From assembly GCA_002397355.1 (NCBI GenBank), contig DHAI01000055.1:1-5897 (forward strand): a DNA stretch of 5,897 nucleotides, read 5' to 3'. Positions 4,021-5,897 of the stretch are shown here, one piece after another. Every line of letters starts with the position of its first letter. Positions within the stretch are counted from its first letter, which is position 1. The notes under the pieces are model-generated. The model saw only the letters and a program-made list of their open reading frames with translations, searched no databases and had not been told where the DNA came from. This DNA comes from Ruminococcaceae bacterium UBA4958 (GTDB lineage: Bacteria > Bacillota > Clostridia > Oscillospirales > Acutalibacteraceae). The position numbers and the translations under genes are program-made.

Positions 4021-5897
4021 ATGGAGAAAATACAACCGGCAGAAGCGCAAGGAACGGCAAAAAAGGTATTTTTCATCACCGGAGCCGTTCTGTTTGCGTT
4101 GGGGCTCTTTTTGACAATGCCGCAAAACGTGAAGTTGATTGTCTTCCTCATAAGCTACCTGTTCACGGGCGGCAATGTGCTGCTGGACGCCCTCAGAAAT
4201 ATTTTAAAAGGGCAGGTATTTGATGAAAAATTTCTGATGTGCCTTGCGACAATCGGTGCTTTTTGTACCGGTCAGTATGCGGAAGGCGTAGCCGTCATGC
4301 TCTTTTACCGCGTCGGCGAATATTTCGAAGATCTCGCCGTGGATCATTCTCAAAAATCGATCGCCTCACTGATGGATATCCGCCCGGACAGCGCCAACTT
4401 AAAAAAGGACGGCAAGGTGGAAAAAGTTTCTCCGCAGAATGTTTCCGTCGGAGACATGATTCTTGTCCGCCCGGGGGAACGAATTCCTCTGGACGGTATC
4501 GTCGTGGAAGGAAAATCTTTCATTGACACCTCCGCCCTGACCGGAGAATCCGTCCCCCGGTCCGTCGTTCCCGGAAAAGAGGTCCTTTCCGGTTCCGTCA
4601 ACAAGGGCGGCGTGGTAACGGTGAAAGTGACAAAGGAATACGGTGAGTCCACCGCAACCAAAATCCTGGACCTTGTTCAGAACGCGGCAAGCCAGAAAGC
4701 GCCCACCGAAAAATTCATTACGAAATTTGCAAAAGTCTATACGCCGGTTGTGGTTTTCTCCGCGCTGGCACTCGCCCTGCTCCCTCCCCTGCTGATTCCC
4801 GGGGCCGTTTTCAGCGACTGGATCAACCGAGCGCTGACGTTTCTCGTCGTTTCCTGCCCTTGCGCGCTTGTGATTTCCGTTCCCATGAGTTTTTTCGGCG
4901 GCATCGGCGCCGCTTCCCAAAAAGGTATTCTCGTGAAAGGGAGCAATTATCTGGAGGCTCTGAATCGGGTGAATACCGCCGTGTTCGACAAAACAGGCAC
5001 CCTGACACGCGGCACATTCCGCGTAACGAAAGAAGCCCCGGCCGAGGGAGTTTCAAACGACAGCCTTCTTGATCTCGCCGCCCATGCGGAGCTCTACTCC
5101 AGCCACCCGATTGCGCTTTCCATTCGGGAAGCCTATGGAAAAGAGCCGGATGCTTCCCGCGTTTCCGACTACGAGGAAATCACCGGCAAGGGTGTCTGCG
5201 CAAAAATTGACGGCAGACCGGTCCTTGCCGGAAAGGCAACGCTGCTCGATGGCGAGCAGATCCCCCATCCCGAGCCGGAAAAGGAAGGCACAATCGTATT
5301 TCTGGCCGCCGACGGCCGATTCTTCGGGTATCTCATCATTTCGGATGAACTGAAGCCCGACAGCGCCGGGACGATCAGCGGCCTGGAAAGCAGTAATATC
5401 CACACCGTCATGCTGACCGGCGACAGCCGCGCCGCCGGGGAACGCACGGCCGACAGACTCGGTATAAAGGTCTTTTACACGGATCTGCTTCCTCAACAGA
5501 AAGTGGAAATCACCCAGGAGCTGAAACAGGAACTTCCTGCCGGGGGGAAACTGCTGTTTGTCGGAGACGGGATCAACGACGCGCCGGTGCTGACGAGCGC
5601 AGACATCGGCGTGGCCATGGGTGGTCTTGGCTCCGATGCGGCGATTGAGGCGGCCGATGTCGTTTTGATGACCGACGAGCCCTCCAAGCTCATCACGGCG
5701 ATTCAGATTGCCCGGAAGACGCATGCCATCGTTCAGCAGAATATCATATTTGCCCTTTTCGTAAAGCTGCTTATCCTTGTGCTCGCCGCCTTCGGCATTG
5801 CTACAATGTGGGCGGCCGTGTTCGGTGACGTTGGAGTCACCGTTATTGCAGTGTTGAATTCCATCCGGACAACCAGCATCGGCCGATATGGTAATGG
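4021..5897 (+). CDS. cadA: Heavy-metal P-type ATPase, Zn/Cd/Pb exporter (P1B-2), partial at C-terminus
   Basis: From ATG 4021, 625 codons run to the window edge with no stop. Four N-terminal membrane segments (about residues 16-104) are followed by the actuator domain with TGES (174-177). The metal-site helix has CPC (279-281). The catalytic domain has the phosphorylated aspartate in DKTGT (323-327), SHP (361-363) of the nucleotide-binding domain, TGD (466-468) and GDGINDAP (515-522). The last helices carry Lys582 and Asp603 (FGDVG), spaced as in the Zn/Cd/Pb pumps ZntA and CadA. These features support ATP-driven export of divalent Zn, Cd or Pb across the cytoplasmic membrane. The protein begins MEKIQPAEAQ and lacks the usual N-terminal CxxC metal-binding domain, as seen in some clostridial homologues. 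AGAGG lies 10 bases before the ATG. The gene is divergent from rubredoxin, and its promoter carries palindromes suggesting metal-responsive repression. The last visible residues belong to the final helix, so few residues should be missing. Exact metal preference is not provable from sequence. Confidence 0.95.
   Translation, partial: MEKIQPAEAQGTAKKVFFITGAVLFALGLFLTMPQNVKLIVFLISYLFTGGNVLLDALRNILKGQVFDEKFLMCLATIGAFCTGQYAEGVAVMLFYRVGEYFEDLAVDHSQKSIASLMDIRPDSANLKKDGKVEKVSPQNVSVGDMILVRPGERIPLDGIVVEGKSFIDTSALTGESVPRSVVPGKEVLSGSVNKGGVVTVKVTKEYGESTATKILDLVQNAASQKAPTEKFITKFAKVYTPVVVFSALALALLPPLLIPGAVFSDWINRALTFLVVSCPCALVISVPMSFFGGIGAASQKGILVKGSNYLEALNRVNTAVFDKTGTLTRGTFRVTKEAPAEGVSNDSLLDLAAHAELYSSHPIALSIREAYGKEPDASRVSDYEEITGKGVCAKIDGRPVLAGKATLLDGEQIPHPEPEKEGTIVFLAADGRFFGYLIISDELKPDSAGTISGLESSNIHTVMLTGDSRAAGERTADRLGIKVFYTDLLPQQKVEITQELKQELPAGGKLLFVGDGINDAPVLTSADIGVAMGGLGSDAAIEAADVVLMTDEPSKLITAIQIARKTHAIVQQNIIFALFVKLLILVLAAFGIATMWAAVFGDVGVTVIAVLNSIRTTSIGRYGN

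Noticed and set aside
5053..5724. Minus-strand open frame of 223 codons
   Set aside because: It is antisense to the P-type ATPase region containing SHP and GDGINDAP, and its translation shows no family features.

Overview
The window looks like part of the chromosome of an anaerobic member of the Firmicutes, most likely class Clostridia. This is an inference from gene content: a clostridial-type rubredoxin, a MarR regulator leading a heterodimeric multidrug-type ABC exporter, and a cadmium/zinc-type P-type ATPase without an N-terminal metal-binding domain. Sigma-A-like promoters and purine-rich ribosome binding sites agree with it. Base composition is moderate in the genes and AT-rich in the gaps. 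No phage, transposase, CRISPR, tRNA or rRNA was seen.

Layout, left to right. Positions 1-878 (minus strand) hold the N-terminal half of a second ABC exporter half-transporter, cut by the left edge. It overlaps by 8 bases the 583-residue half-transporter at 871-2622 (minus). The latter has a degenerate nucleotide-binding site: Asp in place of the catalytic Glu and Gln in place of the switch His. Upstream lies a MarR-family regulator (2672-3109, minus). Its promoter at 3172-3200 is close to consensus, and two inverted repeats nearby could be autoregulatory operators. These three genes form one leftward operon of the 'MarR + heterodimeric exporter' kind, probably for drug or toxic-compound efflux under MarR control.

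Positions 3110-3506 contain no convincing gene. They hold the marR promoter, a stretch of about 150 bases of unknown nature with short repeats, and three GC-rich inverted repeats. The two nearest the rubredoxin gene are probably its terminators.

A 53-residue rubredoxin gene lies at 3507-3668 (minus). The 352-base gap at 3669-4020 separates it from the divergent P-type ATPase, which starts at 4021 (plus) and runs off the right edge. The ATPase promoter (TTGACA-16 bp-TATAAT) is followed at the expected start site by a perfect 22-bp palindrome. A second, 26-bp palindrome with one mismatch sits 130 bp further on. Together they suggest repressor-controlled, probably metal-responsive expression, although no metal sensor gene is visible in the window.

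Overall, the window holds two independently regulated efflux systems on opposite strands, with a small electron carrier between them. The genes belong to known families. The less explained material is in the two intergenic regions.
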